64,000 nucleotides of DNA from Desulfovibrionaceae bacterium (GTDB taxonomy: Bacteria; Desulfobacterota; Desulfovibrionia; Desulfovibrionales; Desulfovibrionaceae), in NCBI GenBank assembly GCA_019421865.1, contig JAHZEL010000001.1, forward strand, positions 1-64,000, written 5' to 3'. Below are positions 25,429-36,339 of the stretch, one piece after another. Made by a program: the position numbers and the translations under genes. The notes under the pieces were generated by a model that was not told where the DNA came from, did no database searches, and saw nothing but the letters and a program-made list of their open reading frames with translations. Within the stretch, counting starts at the first letter, position 1; the number at the start of each line of letters is the position of its first letter.

Positions 25429-28400
25429 ATGCCCCACAAAGGGCCACACATTTCCATTTCGGCCGAGTATGTCGTCAACCGCATTCTCCGCATCAATCTT
25501 GACGAATTCGAGCGCTGGCCGCAGAGCGTGCGGCAGCTGGCCATCGACATTGCCGAAGAACTGTTTCTTGTGGCGTACAATCCCTTCATTTCCGCCTCGG
25601 AAGTGAAGAAGAGCGTCAACGAGCACTATCAGGCCGAGTCTCCTTCCCTTGCGCATCAGTATGCCACCGCCATAAGCGAGGGCATCACCATGTTCTGGAG
25701 CGCCCACGAGGCCGAACAGGATTTCTGCCGCGAGCTTGTGGGACGCCTTGCCTCCATCATGCCCGACGAGTGCATCCTGCGCCGTCGCGGTGCGCTGGTG
25801 GCCGCCGCCACCGACGCCACCGACCTTCGCATGGAGCTGCCGCTTCTGGTGGTGGAACCGGATACGCCGGAGCAGATCAGCGCGCTCATCCGGCTGGCCA
25901 ACGAAATGAAGTTCGCCATCATTCCCCGCGGCGGCGCCTCGGGGCTGACGGGCGGCACTGTTCCCGCGCGCAAGCGTACCGTGGTGGTGAGCACCACGCG
26001 CCTTACGGCAAAATCGGTGAACAAGGCGGCCCGGACCATGACCTGCCAGGCGGGCGTGCTCACGCAGGATGCCATCGACTTCGCCGCCTCCAAGGGACTG
26101 CTCTTCACCGTGGATCCGGCTTCGAAAACCGCCTCCACCATCGGCGGCAACGTGGCGGAAAACTCCGGCGGTCCCTTCTGCTTTGAATACGGCACCACCA
26201 TCGACAACCTGCTGTCGTGGAGCATGGTCACGCCCACGGGCGAGATCATCCGCATCGAGCGCGTGAATCATCCCGGCCACAAGATCATGCCCGAGGAAAC
26301 GGTGGTCTTCGAGGTGAAGGACCTTTCCGGCGGCATGCGCAACGTGGTGCGCCTGAAGGGCAACGAGGTTCGCCACGACGGCCTGGGCAAGGACGTGACC
26401 AACAAGCTGCTCGACGGCCTTCCCGGCATGCAGAAGGAAGGCATCGACGGCATCATCACCGAGGCCACGTTCCTCCTGCATCCGAAGCCCTCGCTCTCCC
26501 GCGTGATGGTGCTGGAATTCTACGGCACCTCGATGGTGCCCGCGGCGCAGCTCGTGCGCAAGATCGTGAACCTGCGCGACAGAATCCGCGAGCAGGGCGG
26601 CGACGTGCGCGTGTCGGCGCTGGAGGAGTTCAACTCCAAGTACGTGCAGGCCATCAATTATCAGCCCAAGTCCGACAGGCACAAGGGCAGCCCCATTTCC
26701 GTGATCATCGTGCAGGTGGACGGCAACGACGCCTATGTGCTCGACGACACCGTGCAGTCCATCTACGCGCTTGCCGGTGACGATCCCCATGTGTTTGCCG
26801 CCATTGCAAAGGACGACAAGCAGGCTGCGGAATTCTGGGAGGACAGGCATCGTCTTTCGGCCATCGCCAAGCGCACGTCCGGCTTCAAGATGAACGAGGA
26901 CGTGGTGCTCCCCATGAAGAGCATCCCCGAGTTCGCCCATTATCTTGAAACGCTCAACGTGACGGCCGCAGCCGAAGCCTACCGCTTCGCCCTGCAGGAA
27001 CTTTCCCGCCTTCAGGGTTTCCCCATGGAGGATCCGGCCTTCAGCGAGGAATTCTCCTTTGCCTCGCATACGGCGGCCAGCGACGAATCCAATCTGGACC
27101 CCGAACTGGTGGATGAGGAAGTCGCGGCGCGCGCCGAGCGCTGGCTTCTGGCGCAGAAGGAGCGTTTCCCCCGTCTGGCCTCCCGCATCGACGCCATCGT
27201 GGACTACATGAAGAGCAGCCGCATCGTGGTGGCCAGCCACATGCATGCCGGCGACGGCAACTGCCACGTGAACATTCCCGTCAACTCCAATGACCCCCGC
27301 ATGATGGAACACGCGGAGGACATCGCCATGCAGGTCATGGCCAAGACGCAGGAACTTGACGGCGCGGTGTCCGGCGAACACGGCATCGGCATCACCAAGA
27401 TCGCGTTTCTGGACAACAGGCAGATGGAAAGTCTGCGCGAGTTCAAGATGCGCGTGGATCCCCGCGATCTTCTGAATCCCGGCAAGCTCATCACCCGCAA
27501 GCTTCCGGTCCGTCCGTTCACCTTCTCCTTCAACAGACTCATCGAGGACATCAGGGAATCCGGCCTGCCGGACAAGGAATGCCTTATCCGTCTGCTTTCG
27601 CAGGTGCAGACCTGCACCCGCTGCGGCAAGTGCAAGCAGGTCTGTCCCATGGTCTATCCCGAGCGCTCCTTCCAGTACAATCCGCGCAACAAGAACCTCA
27701 TTCTCGGCGCGCTGACCGAAGCCATCTACTACTCGCAGGTGACGAGCGGCAGACCTTCGCCCGAACTGCTCGAGGAACTGCGGCATCTGGTGGAACACTG
27801 CACGGGCTGCGGCCGCTGCACCTCGGTGTGCCCTGTGAAGATCGAATCGCCGGAAGTGGCGCTCAGCTCGCTGGCCTATGTGAAGCGGGAAGGCATGGGC
27901 GGGCATCCCATCAAGTCTCAGGTGCTCAACGTGCTTTCTTCGGATCCCTCGAAGCGCGTGCCCGCCTTTGCCAAAATGGCCGCGCTGGGTCAGAACGTGA
28001 TGAATCAGTTCATCCCGCTCGTGCCGCGCGTATGGCGCAGGCGCATGAGCAGCCCGCTCTTTTCCGGCAGAGGCCCGGCGCTCGGCATGGTGAGCATCTA
28101 TGAGAGCCTGCATCTGGAAAGAAACGCCGCCGCGCATCTGTTCCTGCCCGTAAGCGGCGACATTTCGGCGCAGGGCGTTCTGGAGGGACGCGTGCCCGCG
28201 GTGCTGTACTTCCCCGGCTGCGGCGGAAGCCTGTTCTATCGCCGCATCGCGCTGGCCTCCATCGCGCTCATGATGCATGCCGGCGTGCCCGTGGTGCTTC
28301 CCGGCAGACACTTGTGCTGCGGCTATCCTCTGCTGGCCGCGGGTTCGGCCGATCAGTACGAGGCCAATCTCCAGCGCAACCGGCAGGTGATCGCCTCCAC

Positions 28401-29085
28401 GCTTCAGGCGGCTGCCGAAGCCGGTTTCGATGTGAACATGTTCGTCACGGCCTGCGGTTCCTGCCGCGAGTCGCTTCTGCGTCACGGCCTTACCGGCCTC
28501 GACGGCAATCTGCTCGAGCACAACGACATCGTGCAGCTTCTGGTGGATCGTCTGCCGCACGGCGTGAGCGTGAGCGATGAGCGCATCATCTATCATTCCT
28601 CGTGCCATCCCGCCTGGTCCGGCGTGAAGGCCACCAAGGACGGCGGCAAGGTGGCCCGTGCGCTGGAACGCATGACCGGCGCCTCCATTCTGCTCAATCC
28701 CGGCTGCTGCGGCGAATCCGGCGCGGGAGCCTACACCTGTCCGGACATCTACAACGTGCTGCGCGAGCGCAAGCGTGAACGCCTGCAGAGCGCTCTTGCC
28801 GGATACCGGGCCGACGCGCCCATTCTGGTGGGCTGCCCCTCCTGCAAGATCGGCATTGCCCGCACGCTCATGACCATGGATGCCAGGCATCCCGCCCGCG
28901 GCAAGGGCGAGAGCGTGGAAAACGCGCCGGTGATCGATACGCACCGTCCCGTGCTGCACAACGCCGAATGGCTGGCGGAAACGCTGCTGGGCAAGAACTG
29001 GCTGGCCGTGTTCAAGGCTCAGGCCTCGAGAACGGAAGGGCATCCCGGCGTGCGCGTGGTGTGCATGGAAGAAAAGAAGCGCTAG
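25429..29085 (+). CDS. FAD-linked oxidase and Fe-S oxidoreductase fusion, D-lactate dehydrogenase type
   Basis: This 1218-residue fusion has an N-terminal segment (DUF3683-like), a PCMH-type FAD domain (about 135-270, with PRGGASGLTGG), an FAD-oxidase C domain up to about 690 (with HAGDGNCHVN and SGEHGIGITK), two [4Fe-4S] motifs near 729 (CTRCGKCKQVCP) and 791 (CTGCGRCTSVCP), and two CCG domains typical of heterodisulfide reductase and GlpC/LutA proteins (cysteines near 930, 961, 1008 and 1090). Such fusions oxidise 2-hydroxy acids, most often D-lactate, and pass electrons to the membrane pool. Lactate is the preferred substrate of many Desulfovibrio, so this assignment is likely but not proved. 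A strong terminator follows. Confidence 0.9.
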   Translation: MPHKGPHISISAEYVVNRILRINLDEFERWPQSVRQLAIDIAEELFLVAYNPFISASEVKKSVNEHYQAESPSLAHQYATAISEGITMFWSAHEAEQDFCRELVGRLASIMPDECILRRRGALVAAATDATDLRMELPLLVVEPDTPEQISALIRLANEMKFAIIPRGGASGLTGGTVPARKRTVVVSTTRLTAKSVNKAARTMTCQAGVLTQDAIDFAASKGLLFTVDPASKTASTIGGNVAENSGGPFCFEYGTTIDNLLSWSMVTPTGEIIRIERVNHPGHKIMPEETVVFEVKDLSGGMRNVVRLKGNEVRHDGLGKDVTNKLLDGLPGMQKEGIDGIITEATFLLHPKPSLSRVMVLEFYGTSMVPAAQLVRKIVNLRDRIREQGGDVRVSALEEFNSKYVQAINYQPKSDRHKGSPISVIIVQVDGNDAYVLDDTVQSIYALAGDDPHVFAAIAKDDKQAAEFWEDRHRLSAIAKRTSGFKMNEDVVLPMKSIPEFAHYLETLNVTAAAEAYRFALQELSRLQGFPMEDPAFSEEFSFASHTAASDESNLDPELVDEEVAARAERWLLAQKERFPRLASRIDAIVDYMKSSRIVVASHMHAGDGNCHVNIPVNSNDPRMMEHAEDIAMQVMAKTQELDGAVSGEHGIGITKIAFLDNRQMESLREFKMRVDPRDLLNPGKLITRKLPVRPFTFSFNRLIEDIRESGLPDKECLIRLLSQVQTCTRCGKCKQVCPMVYPERSFQYNPRNKNLILGALTEAIYYSQVTSGRPSPELLEELRHLVEHCTGCGRCTSVCPVKIESPEVALSSLAYVKREGMGGHPIKSQVLNVLSSDPSKRVPAFAKMAALGQNVMNQFIPLVPRVWRRRMSSPLFSGRGPALGMVSIYESLHLERNAAAHLFLPVSGDISAQGVLEGRVPAVLYFPGCGGSLFYRRIALASIALMMHAGVPVVLPGRHLCCGYPLLAAGSADQYEANLQRNRQVIASTLQAAAEAGFDVNMFVTACGSCRESLLRHGLTGLDGNLLEHNDIVQLLVDRLPHGVSVSDERIIYHSSCHPAWSGVKATKDGGKVARALERMTGASILLNPGCCGESGAGAYTCPDIYNVLRERKRERLQSALAGYRADAPILVGCPSCKIGIARTLMTMDARHPARGKGESVENAPVIDTHRPVLHNAEWLAETLLGKNWLAVFKAQASRTEGHPGVRVVCMEEKKR

Positions 29086-29106
29086 AGAGCGCCGGTAAGG
29101 AGATAA

Positions 29107-29145
29107 CAAAAAAGGCGGAGCCGGGGATGCCGGTTCCGCCTTTTT
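29107..29145 (+). terminator. Intrinsic terminator after the FAD/Fe-S dehydrogenase
   Basis: A stem of AAAGGCGGA-GCCGG pairs with CCGG-TTCCGCCTTT around a 5-nt loop and is followed by a T run, 26 nt past the stop. It may also serve the minus strand. Confidence 0.85.
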
Positions 29146-29285
29146 CATGCGCTCTTCATGGAGAAGGGCGACTTCTGACTCCCGGAAGGGAAGGGGATGA
29201 TCCGGCACTGCCTGCGTTGCGGGCAGATCAAGAGGGGGCCGGATGCTGCGTGGGGCGCGTCGATGTTCGGGATTTTCCGGTGGCG

Positions 29286-30029
29286 CTAGAAGGTGTAGGT
29301 GAGACCGCCGCCCAGAATGTTCTGGACACTTCTGTCCACCATGGGGCTGTCCTTGATTTCATCGCCGAGGAAGGTGACCTTCCAGCTGGCGAAGAGGCTC
29401 CAGTGGCTGGTGACGGCATAGCTTGCGCTGACGCCGACAAAGGGGGTCAGAGAGCCGTCGGGGGAATAGGCGGCAAGACCGCTGCGGCGAGCTTCTCCGT
29501 GGCTGATGCCGTAATAGTAGTCGTTGAAGTCGGAGCTGGAATACAGAAGGCCGCCGTTGGGCATGAGGGTGAGGTCGCCGAGCATGATGGGGTAGGTGTA
29601 GGCGGCGCTGAACAGAAAGCCGTCGCTGGTGCCGGTGATGTCGCCCGAAGCATTCAGCTTGAGCGAACCGAAGTCGGTGTTCAGCTCGTATCCCAGCGTG
29701 CCGAGCACGATGATGTTGCGGTTGTCCAGCCGCTTCATGGCCTGATCGTCGCTTTTGCTCGAACGGAAATACTGCGGCAGCAGCGTGGCGCCGATGGAGA
29801 CCTTCTGCGTGCCGTCGTTCCACAGCCAGACGCCCGCTTCCGTGTTCCTGATGAAGAAGCGCTCTCCTTCGTAGTTGATGATGGGCATGGGCAGCACTCT
29901 GGCGTCGGACCCCTTATATTCCGACTGCACGGAAAACACGCCCGCGCTCAGGGAAAGCTGCTGGGCAGCGGCGTTCTTTACGGGCAGCAGCAGAACGGCC
30001 GCCAGAAGAATGAAGATGCGCAAGTACAT
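29286..30029 (-). CDS. MipA/OmpV family outer-membrane protein
   Basis: This 247-residue protein has a signal peptide (about 1-22, ending AAA) and the beta-barrel pattern of MipA/OmpV proteins: an early SVQSEYKGSD, alternating strands, and a final aromatic YTF for barrel insertion. The family includes scaffold and multidrug-related porins. It is divergent from a TetR regulator, with a probable operator in the 141-bp gap, so its expression is likely controlled by that protein. Confidence 0.88.
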   Translation of the reverse strand: MYLRIFILLAAVLLLPVKNAAAQQLSLSAGVFSVQSEYKGSDARVLPMPIINYEGERFFIRNTEAGVWLWNDGTQKVSIGATLLPQYFRSSKSDDQAMKRLDNRNIIVLGTLGYELNTDFGSLKLNASGDITGTSDGFLFSAAYTYPIMLGDLTLMPNGGLLYSSSDFNDYYYGISHGEARRSGLAAYSPDGSLTPFVGVSASYAVTSHWSLFASWKVTFLGDEIKDSPMVDRSVQNILGGGLTYTF

Positions 30030-30085
30030 GAAAACTCTCCTCCTTGATGATGCTGGGGAGGGGATATAGCGTTTTCCGATTTAAG

Positions 30086-30110
30086 TCAACAGACGTTTAC
30101 TTGTCTTTGA
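30086..30110. promoter_or_regulatory. Probable TetR operator between porin and regulator genes
   Basis: TCAACAGAC (30086-30094) and GTCTTTGA (30103-30110) are inverted copies apart from one inserted base, with 8 bp between. The site lies midway between divergent genes for a MipA/OmpV protein and a TetR protein. Confidence 0.5.
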
Positions 30111-30170
30111 ACAGGCGGCGCGCTACAATGGAACATACTGTCGTCACATATTTTTTCGGAACGGACGAAG

Positions 30171-30782
30171 ATGAAGGAAGCAGACGGAAACGCCGTGTCT
30201 TTCGGCAACGGATACAAGGCCGGGCAGAGCAGAAACGCCGCCCGCACGAAGGCCAGGATACTTGAGAGCGCAGGACGACTCTTCACCTCGTATCCCTATG
30301 AGCTGGTGACGCTGCGGCAGATAGCGTCCATGGCGGACATCAACGTTGCGCTCATCGGCCGGTACTACGGCTCGAAGAAGGAACTGTTCTGCGCCGTGCT
30401 CGACGACATTTTCGCCCGGAGCCGTCCTCTTGCGCCGGAAAACCGGCTCGGGGATCTGGCGGAGCGCATCGTCCGCTTTTTTGAGGACGGCAGCGGCGAC
30501 GACAACCGTTTTTCCATCCTGAACATTCTCATGCTTTCCTCGCAGTCGCCGGAGGCTCTTCCCGTCATTCAGAAGCGCATGACGGACTTTTTTGCCGACA
30601 TGGCGGAAACCGAAGGCGCGGAGGCCGTACCCGCAGTGGAAGTGCTCACCGCCTGCATGCTGGGCAGCATGCTGTTGCGGCGCCTCATGCCGGAAGAGCA
30701 GCCTTTGTCCGTCTCCGCCCGCGGCATGCAGAGGGCGCTGGAACTTCTGCAGACTACTCTTGAGCAGCGACGGAACGGCTGA
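30171..30782 (+). CDS. TetR family transcriptional regulator
   Basis: This 203-residue protein has an N-terminal helix-turn-helix (about 25-70): ARTKARILESAGRLF and LRQIASMADINVALIGRYYGSKKELF. The C-terminal ligand domain is of the type found in CerR-like regulators and is not conserved. It probably represses the divergent porin gene and itself. The start is uncertain by a few codons. Confidence 0.88.
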   Translation: MKEADGNAVSFGNGYKAGQSRNAARTKARILESAGRLFTSYPYELVTLRQIASMADINVALIGRYYGSKKELFCAVLDDIFARSRPLAPENRLGDLAERIVRFFEDGSGDDNRFSILNILMLSSQSPEALPVIQKRMTDFFADMAETEGAEAVPAVEVLTACMLGSMLLRRLMPEEQPLSVSARGMQRALELLQTTLEQRRNG

Positions 30783-30884
30783 ACGTCGATAGTTGCGGAA
30801 CCTGCGCGCCGGCCCTCGCTGTGCTCGGGGAAAGCCTATGGCTGTGTCCCGTTTTTTTGGGGGGGCGAGCCCGGTCCAGAGCGC

Positions 30885-32215
30885 GAAGTTACTTGTTTTC
30901 CCTTGTTTGATGAATGTGATTTTCATTTTCATATAAGTATATGATGTAAACAAGCAATAGGAATAATAATGCGGTATACTTGTGATAATAAACGTAATGT
31001 CTAATAATAAAATAATATACAATTATTTAATGAATAATATTAAATAGTTATATATACAACAATAAGATACAGTAAAAATATTGCATTACTAATTTTTTGA
31101 TTATAATATTGATCAGGTCAATTTTTTATTTTAATTTGTATAAAAACTGTAAACAGAGATAAAGGAAAAGTAGTAATGGATATGATAGAAGTGGTAAAGG
31201 CTTTTTCTGATCCTATTGATAAGTTAATTGATTCGGTGTCTAGAGCTATAGGAAAGGCATATGAGCCAAAACATATTAGAGAAATGGCAGATGCTAAATC
31301 TTATGAAATTAAACGGATTTCGGAAATAATTAGAAATAATAGTGATATTCCAATTGTTTATAACTCGGAAGGTATATCTATAGATACAAGAAATTATGAA
31401 GAAATAGCTAAACGCGCATCAAGTCGTTTAGCATATCAAGAAATAATAAAACAACAAAATATAGAATCTGTTGTTGATAATGCATATGAAGAATTAGAAA
31501 AAGTAGATAGTGTTAGTGATGATCCTATAAATTCAGATTGGATGATTCGTTTTTTTAATTCTGTAGAAGATATAAGTGATGAAAGCCTGCAAAAAATTTG
31601 GGGTCGCATTTTAGCAGGAGAAATTAAAAGACCAAATAGCTACTCATATCGTACATTAGAAAAACTAAAAAATATGACTCAGAAAGAAGTAGAATATTTT
31701 CAAATAGTTTCTTCATTGGTATTAAAAAATAGTAATATAAATTTTATTTTAGACAATAAAGATTTAATGAATAAATATAATGTTTATTTTGGTTATATTT
31801 TAAAACTTGAAGAATGTGGATTAATGACTTCTCAATCATTATCATTAAATCTTGAAGTTTCTAATAGTCAATATGAATTTATATATAATTCAAAAATTAT
31901 TGGTGTAATTAAGGGAAAGGAAGATAATCTTAAAAAAATAGTTTTGCCATGTTACTTCTTTACAGAAAGTGGAAGTCAGTTGTTAGATTCAATAGTTTTA
32001 AATGTAAATTCTAAATATATAATTGAATGTATTAAATTAATTTCAAACAAGTATAAAGAATTTATTATTACAGCTCATAATATAGAATGTATTGATAATA
32101 AAGGGTATGTAACTTATGATAAAATAGATATATTAGTATAAATTTATTTTTATGTAATATTATATTTTTTATTATTTGTATATGATATGAATGGGTTGAT
32201 ATAAATAATTTTTTG
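30885..32215. other. AT-rich genomic island with one gene
   Basis: Base composition falls sharply from about 30885 to about 32215 compared with the GC-rich flanks. It contains one gene (31176-32141), AT-rich leader DNA from 30900 and a short AT-rich tail. No integrase, tRNA, transposase or flanking repeat is visible. The sharp edges point to recent acquisition. Confidence 0.7.
31176..32141 (+). CDS. DUF2806-like protein of foreign origin
   Basis: This 321-residue cytoplasmic protein matches what I recall of the DUF2806 family: an N-terminal helical half with a repeated acidic pattern, and the core DWMIRFFNSVEDISDESLQ followed by WGRILAGEIKRP. It has no membrane segment and no catalytic motif that I can name. 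Codon use is strongly A/T-ending (many ATA, AAT and TTA), unlike every neighbour. The start follows AAAGGA. Homologues are often found in accessory DNA; a defence role is possible but unproven. Confidence 0.75.
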   Translation: MDMIEVVKAFSDPIDKLIDSVSRAIGKAYEPKHIREMADAKSYEIKRISEIIRNNSDIPIVYNSEGISIDTRNYEEIAKRASSRLAYQEIIKQQNIESVVDNAYEELEKVDSVSDDPINSDWMIRFFNSVEDISDESLQKIWGRILAGEIKRPNSYSYRTLEKLKNMTQKEVEYFQIVSSLVLKNSNINFILDNKDLMNKYNVYFGYILKLEECGLMTSQSLSLNLEVSNSQYEFIYNSKIIGVIKGKEDNLKKIVLPCYFFTESGSQLLDSIVLNVNSKYIIECIKLISNKYKEFIITAHNIECIDNKGYVTYDKIDILV

Positions 32216-32263
32216 TTACTTAAGTTGCTTGCCCGGGGCCTGCTTTTATGCGACATTTCCCGC

Positions 32264-32689
32264 ATGAAATCCTGTGACGTCACGTTTGTTCCGGGCATGA
32301 CCGCGCTGCACGGCGCGTGTCGCTGCCGTATGCTGCGCCTTGCCGAAAGCGCTCCCTCCGTGCTGCTCTGCAGTCTGGAAACGGAGGGCGAATGTCTGCT
32401 TCTCGGCGATGTGCGCCGGGCTTTTCCTTCCGTGCCCTGCACCCTGTCGGCTCAGGAGCGCGAGGCGCTCGGCCTTGAAGCGCAGGCGCAGGATGAGGAT
32501 GTGCTTTTCTTCTGCCGCGTGTCCGTACCTGCGGGCGATCCTCTGTCCGCCGGGTTCGATCTGTCCCGGCTGGTGCTGGTGGCTCCGTCCACGGGGCGGG
32601 GGGTGGAAGTGCAGCGCCCGGGGCAGAAACTGGAACCTCTGGCCGGAAAAAGGCGGGGCAGCGCGGCGCGGAAGGATGATTCCGCGTGA
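32264..32689 (+). CDS. FliW-like protein
   Basis: This 141-residue protein can be aligned with flagellar assembly factor FliW along most of its length: VTFVPGMTALHG for the early IxFPxGLxGFE block, SAPSVLLCSLETEG for the SPFLLLQS block, and LFFCRVSVPAGDPL followed by LSRLVLVAPSTGRGVEV for the C-terminal VSIPPG and RxGxQV blocks. FliW antagonises CsrA and binds flagellin. It is shorter than typical FliW, has no csrA or flagellin gene beside it, and the start is uncertain (ATG at 32213 also possible) because no clear ribosome binding site is visible. Confidence 0.6.
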   Translation: MKSCDVTFVPGMTALHGACRCRMLRLAESAPSVLLCSLETEGECLLLGDVRRAFPSVPCTLSAQEREALGLEAQAQDEDVLFFCRVSVPAGDPLSAGFDLSRLVLVAPSTGRGVEVQRPGQKLEPLAGKRRGSAARKDDSA

Positions 32690-32775
32690 AGGCGGCGTCT
32701 GCTGCCGCGATGTTTAAAAAGAAAGGGCGGACCGATGCCGGGCATCGGTCCGCCTTGTGTTTTCCTTTTCCGGCG

Positions 32776-33246
32776 TCAGTAGAGCGGCACGTCAAAGCGT
32801 ATGAGTTCCGGCTTTTCCATGATCCAGAACAGAAGAACGCACATGACGAGCAGCGCGTACTCTCCAAGGCTGCCGGTGCTGCACAGCTTCAGGGAAAAGC
32901 GTTTTCCGGCGAAGGGCAGCAGCGGAACGCCGTGCGTGGTGCACATGTCGAGCAGAACGTGCGTGAGCGCGCCGAAGCCGAACCCTCCGACGACGGCGTC
33001 GGGCAGCGGGCCGAGCTGGCCGGTCATGGACCATGCCCATATGGCCAGCCACCAGCCGAACCAGTGCGACGAGCGCCGGTGAACCTGATTGAATTTTTTC
33101 TGCCTGAAGAAGGCTCTGCGGGCAGCGCGCTGATCCAGCACGTCGGGGAAGACGGATCCGGCCCATGCCGCCGCCATGCCGACGAGGGAAAAGCCCGCGG
33201 CAAAGGCGGCCATGAGGGACATGGCCTGATGCGTGGTCCATTTCAT
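32776..33246 (-). CDS. YdjM-type membrane protein (DUF457, predicted metal-dependent hydrolase)
   Basis: This 156-residue membrane protein has the family pattern of short hydrophobic helices with conserved His and Asp: a start THQAMS, then FPDVLDQ, HRRSSHWFGWW and LTHVLLDMCTTHG. Such proteins are annotated as inner-membrane metal-dependent hydrolases related to LexA-regulated YdjM. It overlaps the YccF gene by 4 bp. Confidence 0.82.
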   Translation of the reverse strand: MKWTTHQAMSLMAAFAAGFSLVGMAAAWAGSVFPDVLDQRAARRAFFRQKKFNQVHRRSSHWFGWWLAIWAWSMTGQLGPLPDAVVGGFGFGALTHVLLDMCTTHGVPLLPFAGKRFSLKLCSTGSLGEYALLVMCVLLFWIMEKPELIRFDVPLY

Positions 33247-33704
33247 GCGTTTTTCCTTTTCTGTTCAAACTGTTCCGCGGCACGACGGCGTCTGGCTTCG
33301 GCGGCGAGCTCGCAGGGAACGATGGTTTTTCCTATGGGGAAAAGCGCCAGCTCCGCCAGCTTGATGTGCTGCCAGGCAAAGGGAATGCCCACGATGGTCA
33401 GGGCCAGGGCGGCAGCCGTGGCCGCATGGGCCAGAGCTATCCACAGCCCGGCAAAGAGAAACCATATCGTATTGCCGATCACGCCGGGAATGCCGGTGCC
33501 GATGTCGTTTCTGCCGTAGAGCAGCTCGCGGGAAATCGACTCGTAGCCGAAGGGCATGAAGGCGAACCCCGCCATGACGAAACAGGCGCGCCCCCAGGGC
33601 AGTCCTATGATGCTTATGCAGGCCAGCACACCGGCCAGAAGCCAGAGCAGCGCCGTGAACCAGCCGCCGAAAATGATCCAGAGTATGTTGCCGATAATGC
33701 TCAT
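33243..33704 (-). CDS. YccF-type membrane protein
   Basis: This 153-residue membrane protein has two YccF domain copies, each with the family pattern: GNILWIIFGGWFTALLW with GLPWGRACF, and GNTIWFLFAGLWIALAH with GIPFAWQHIK. The function of YccF is unknown. The start at 33704 follows GAGG; the open frame begins 37 codons earlier. It overlaps the YdjM-type gene by ATGA. Confidence 0.88.
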   Translation of the reverse strand: MSIIGNILWIIFGGWFTALLWLLAGVLACISIIGLPWGRACFVMAGFAFMPFGYESISRELLYGRNDIGTGIPGVIGNTIWFLFAGLWIALAHAATAAALALTIVGIPFAWQHIKLAELALFPIGKTIVPCELAAEARRRRAAEQFEQKRKNA

Positions 33705-33946
33705 GCCGACCTCATTGTTCCGCCTTCGTCGGTAAGGGACAAAGGCTGCGGCAGTATAGCGGCCGGACATGGCGCAGGCAAGGGGCCGGAAAGATGAAAT
33801 TTTCAGTCCGGTCATGCCGAGCGGTCGCGCGGGGGCGAAGGACCGGGCCTGGCGCTGGGGCGGGAGGCGGGCCGGTTGCAGAGCGGGCCTCTATGGCGTA
33901 TGCTGCCTCACGTTCTTTTCAACATTCCTTTCCGGAGAGATTTCCT

Positions 33947-35331
<1,385 letters not shown>

Positions 35332-35332
<1 letters not shown>

Positions 35333-35922
35333 TGAGAGTCATGACCGAACGCCGCAGGGCGAAGATTGAAAAGGTGCTGTCGCAGCGCCAGAAGGGACTC
35401 ACCCTTGTCATGGACAACGTGTGGGACCCCCACAACGTGTCTGCCATATACCGCAGCTGCGATGCCTTCGGCGTGCCGGAAGTGCATCTCTACTACACGC
35501 AGTGCGCCTTCCCTCAGCTCAGCCGCAAGACGTCGGCTTCCGCCTTCAAGTGGGTGAATACCGTTCGTCATTCCAGCAAGGAAGAGCTGCTGGCGGCGCT
35601 TCGCGCGCAGAACATGCAGGTGCTTGCCACGAGCTGCTCGCCGTCCTCGCGCCCCCTGACCGAATACGACTTCACGCGGCCTACGGCCATCATCATGGGC
35701 AACGAGCACTCGGGCGTGTCGCCGGAACTTGTGCCTCTGGTGGACGGCGAGGTCTACATTCCCATGTACGGCATGGTGCAGAGCTTCAACGTGTCCGTGG
35801 CCTCGGCGCTCATGCTGGCGGAAGCCTCGCGTCAGCGCGCTCTGGCGGGCATGTATGAAAAGCGCCTCTGGAGCGACGAGGAATACGACGAGCGCCTGAA
35901 CGCCTGGCTGGAAAAGGCCTAG
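35332..35922 (+). CDS. TrmH family RNA 2'-O-methyltransferase
   Basis: This 196-residue SPOUT methyltransferase has all three TrmH motifs: MDNVWDPHNVSAIYRSCDAFG, shortened here to its N-R-x2-D-x2-G core, then IIMGNEHSGVS, and PMYGMVQSFNVSVASAL, which forms the knot. Its length and N-terminus fit tRNA Gm18 methyltransferase TrmH. It overlaps asnS by one base (TGATG). Confidence 0.9.
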
Positions 35923-35949
35923 CGCGGCACATTCTCCTTGTATTGCAGA

Positions 35950-35983
35950 AAGGCCCGTTCCCCGAAAGGGAGCGGGCCTTCTT
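35950..35983 (+). terminator. Terminator of the asnS-trmH operon
   Basis: The stem AAGGCCCGTTCCC/GGGAGCGGGCCTT, with one G-T pair, is followed by CTTTC. It lies 28 nt after the stop. From 35984 to 36280 I see GC-rich DNA without a supportable gene. Confidence 0.8.
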
Positions 35984-36277
35984 TCATGCCTGTCGGAAGA
36001 GCGGGCGGCGACGAATCGGAGCATACGGCGACCGCCCGGCGTCCGGAAGCAGGCGGGGGCAGCGCCGGGCCTTTGTTCTGCCCGAGGAAAAGGCCGGGGA
36101 AGGCGCGGGGTGGCCCGTTCGGCCCGTGGAAAGCTCCGGAAACGGAGCCGGGGAGCCGCGCGTTTTTCCGCCCGTTCCGCCGCGCCGCCTCGTACTCCAT
36201 CGCCCATGACGGCTTCGGCTCCGGCGGGCAGACAAATCGGGGGCTGTTCCGGCAGGCTTGTCCGGCGCGAAGGCAAA

Positions 36278-36314
36278 GGAAAGGGCGACGCCCCTTTCGG
36301 AAAGCGTCGCCCTT
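36278..36314 (-). terminator. Terminator of the TerC gene
   Basis: The 11-bp stem AAGGGCGACGC/GCGTCGCCCTT is followed on the minus strand by TCCTTT. It lies 26 nt past the stop of the TerC gene. Confidence 0.75.
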
Positions 36315-36339
36315 ATATTTATGATGAGGATGTTGAGGC

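Noticed and set aside
25381..29208. Minus-strand open frame of 1275 codons opposite the FAD/Fe-S dehydrogenase
   Set aside because: It is an antisense shadow of a GC-rich gene. The plus strand carries clear FAD and Fe-S motifs; the antisense product is a His/Ala/Gly-rich string. Other long antisense frames, such as those opposite the ASST genes and uvrA, are rejected for the same reason.
30783..32263. Mobile element or prophage borders around the AT-rich island
   Set aside because: No transposase, integrase, tRNA or convincing flanking repeat could be found, so only a composition island is claimed.
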